DNA of 64,000 bases from positions 155,904-219,903 of the forward strand of contig QCPW01000002.1 in the NCBI GenBank assembly GCA_003209655.1, written 5' to 3'. Source of the stretch: Prochlorococcus sp. AG-442-M23 (lineage in GTDB: Bacteria; Cyanobacteriota; Cyanobacteriia; PCC-6307; Cyanobiaceae). Below, one piece after another: positions 63,564 to 64,000 of the stretch (its first letter is position 1; each line of letters opens with the position of its first letter). The notes beneath the pieces were generated by a model, which did not search any database, was not told the origin of the DNA, and saw only the letters and a program-made list of their open reading frames with translations. The position numbers were made by a program, and so were the translations under genes.

Positions 63564-64000
63564 ATGTTAAATACTAAATATAGAAAATTTTATTTTATTT
63601 TAATATCACTAATTATTATCCTGTCTGATCAATATACAAAACATATAGTAAATAAAAATCAATCACTGATTAATAAAGACTTAATATTATTTAGCCTTGA
63701 ATATGTTAAAAACTTTGGAGCAGCTTTTAACTTATTTAGTGGAAGTAGAATCTTCTTATCCATCGTAAGTATATTAATTACTATTATTCTTTTATACATT
63801 ATCTTACGTGAAAATAAGATAAGTAATATAGATTTATTTAGTTATAGTTTTATTTTAGGAGGAACAGTAGGTAATGGAATTGATCGGATAATTAGAGGTT
63901 ATGTTATTGACTTTATTAATTTAAATTTTATAAATTTTCCTGTTTTTAATATTGCAGATATATCTATAAATATTGGTGTTTTAATTATTATTTATAGTTT
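63564..64000 (+). CDS. lspA: Signal peptidase II (lipoprotein signal peptidase), partial
   Basis: A membrane aspartic protease that removes lipoprotein signal peptides; it runs off the right edge of the window. Visible motifs are DQYTKHIV near the N-terminus, EYVKNFGAAFNLF (usually VxNxGAAF), GGTVGNGIDRIIRGYVIDFIN with the first catalytic Asp, and FPVFNIADISINIG with the second catalytic Asp. ATG at 63564, 5 bases after bioY. Confidence 0.93.
   Translation, partial: MLNTKYRKFYFILISLIIILSDQYTKHIVNKNQSLINKDLILFSLEYVKNFGAAFNLFSGSRIFLSIVSILITIILLYIILRENKISNIDLFSYSFILGGTVGNGIDRIIRGYVIDFINLNFINFPVFNIADISINIGVLIIIYS

Noticed and set aside
1-64000. CRISPR array, insertion sequence or prophage
   Set aside because: No regularly spaced repeats, transposase, integrase or phage structural gene was seen; the MazG-like gene alone is not evidence of phage.

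Overview
The window is a stretch of a very AT-rich, tightly packed cyanobacterial chromosome. PsaK, Ycf20-, Ycf19/YggT- and Ycf49-like proteins, HemJ, an FdC2-like ferredoxin, CobN, bifunctional RibBA and three adjacent-gene patterns typical of picocyanobacteria all point to Prochlorococcus. The extreme AT bias, overlapping genes and compact gene lengths suggest a high-light clade. This assignment comes from recognising protein families and style, not from a database search.

Layout. 1-4.2 kb: the end of a HAD hydrolase, a Ycf20-like protein, rpmF, an FtsH-like AAA protein whose zinc protease site has been lost, a polytopic membrane protein and a 2-Cys peroxiredoxin. 4.2-8.0 kb: an accessory-looking stretch of very small ORFs (38-70 aa, many with one membrane segment) and two paralogous ribbon-helix-helix (RHH) regulators, ending at a tRNA-Met. 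8.1-16.6 kb: trmL, cobU, a CCB-like cytochrome b6f assembly protein, an LptC-like lipoprotein, metG, a short RNase II-family protein, rpsR, rpmG and pheT. 16.6-18.7 kb: a Trp-rich orphan gene between related hairpin repeats, then an RHH/J-domain fusion protein. 18.7-29.8 kb: an Ap4A-phosphorylase-like protein, a DUF2237 protein, metH, ilvE, cobN, a PHP phosphoesterase and hemJ. 29.9-45.6 kb: uvrC, a flavin reductase, coaD, dacB, a DUF1995 protein, a cysteine desulfurase, dapF, leuS, pgi, purN, argC, ribBA, a cyclophilin and a DUF3110 protein. 45.6-64 kb: dnaJ-dnaK, tRNA-Ser(GGA), FdC2-like ferredoxin, suhB, hisZ, htpG, rpmB, PrxQ, two Ycf49/DUF3593 membrane proteins, psaK, dxs, ilvA, scpB, a YggT protein, a MazG-like protein, pyk, a MacB-type permease, bioY and the start of lspA.

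Most genes are housekeeping and lie in short operons with 1-8 base overlaps, and several convergent pairs share their stop codons. Cobalamin use (metH) and cobalamin synthesis or salvage (cobN, cobU) appear in the same window without a visible B12 riboswitch.

The most novel-looking structure is at 5.9-7.5 kb. It is a duplicated divergent module: a tiny single-span membrane protein points left and an RHH regulator points right. Both copies share an ungapped intergenic region in which two 13-bp palindromes (consensus TARTG-YNA-CAYTA) lie 22 bp centre to centre, and the first is fused to the -10 box. Another copy of the palindrome follows each regulator gene.
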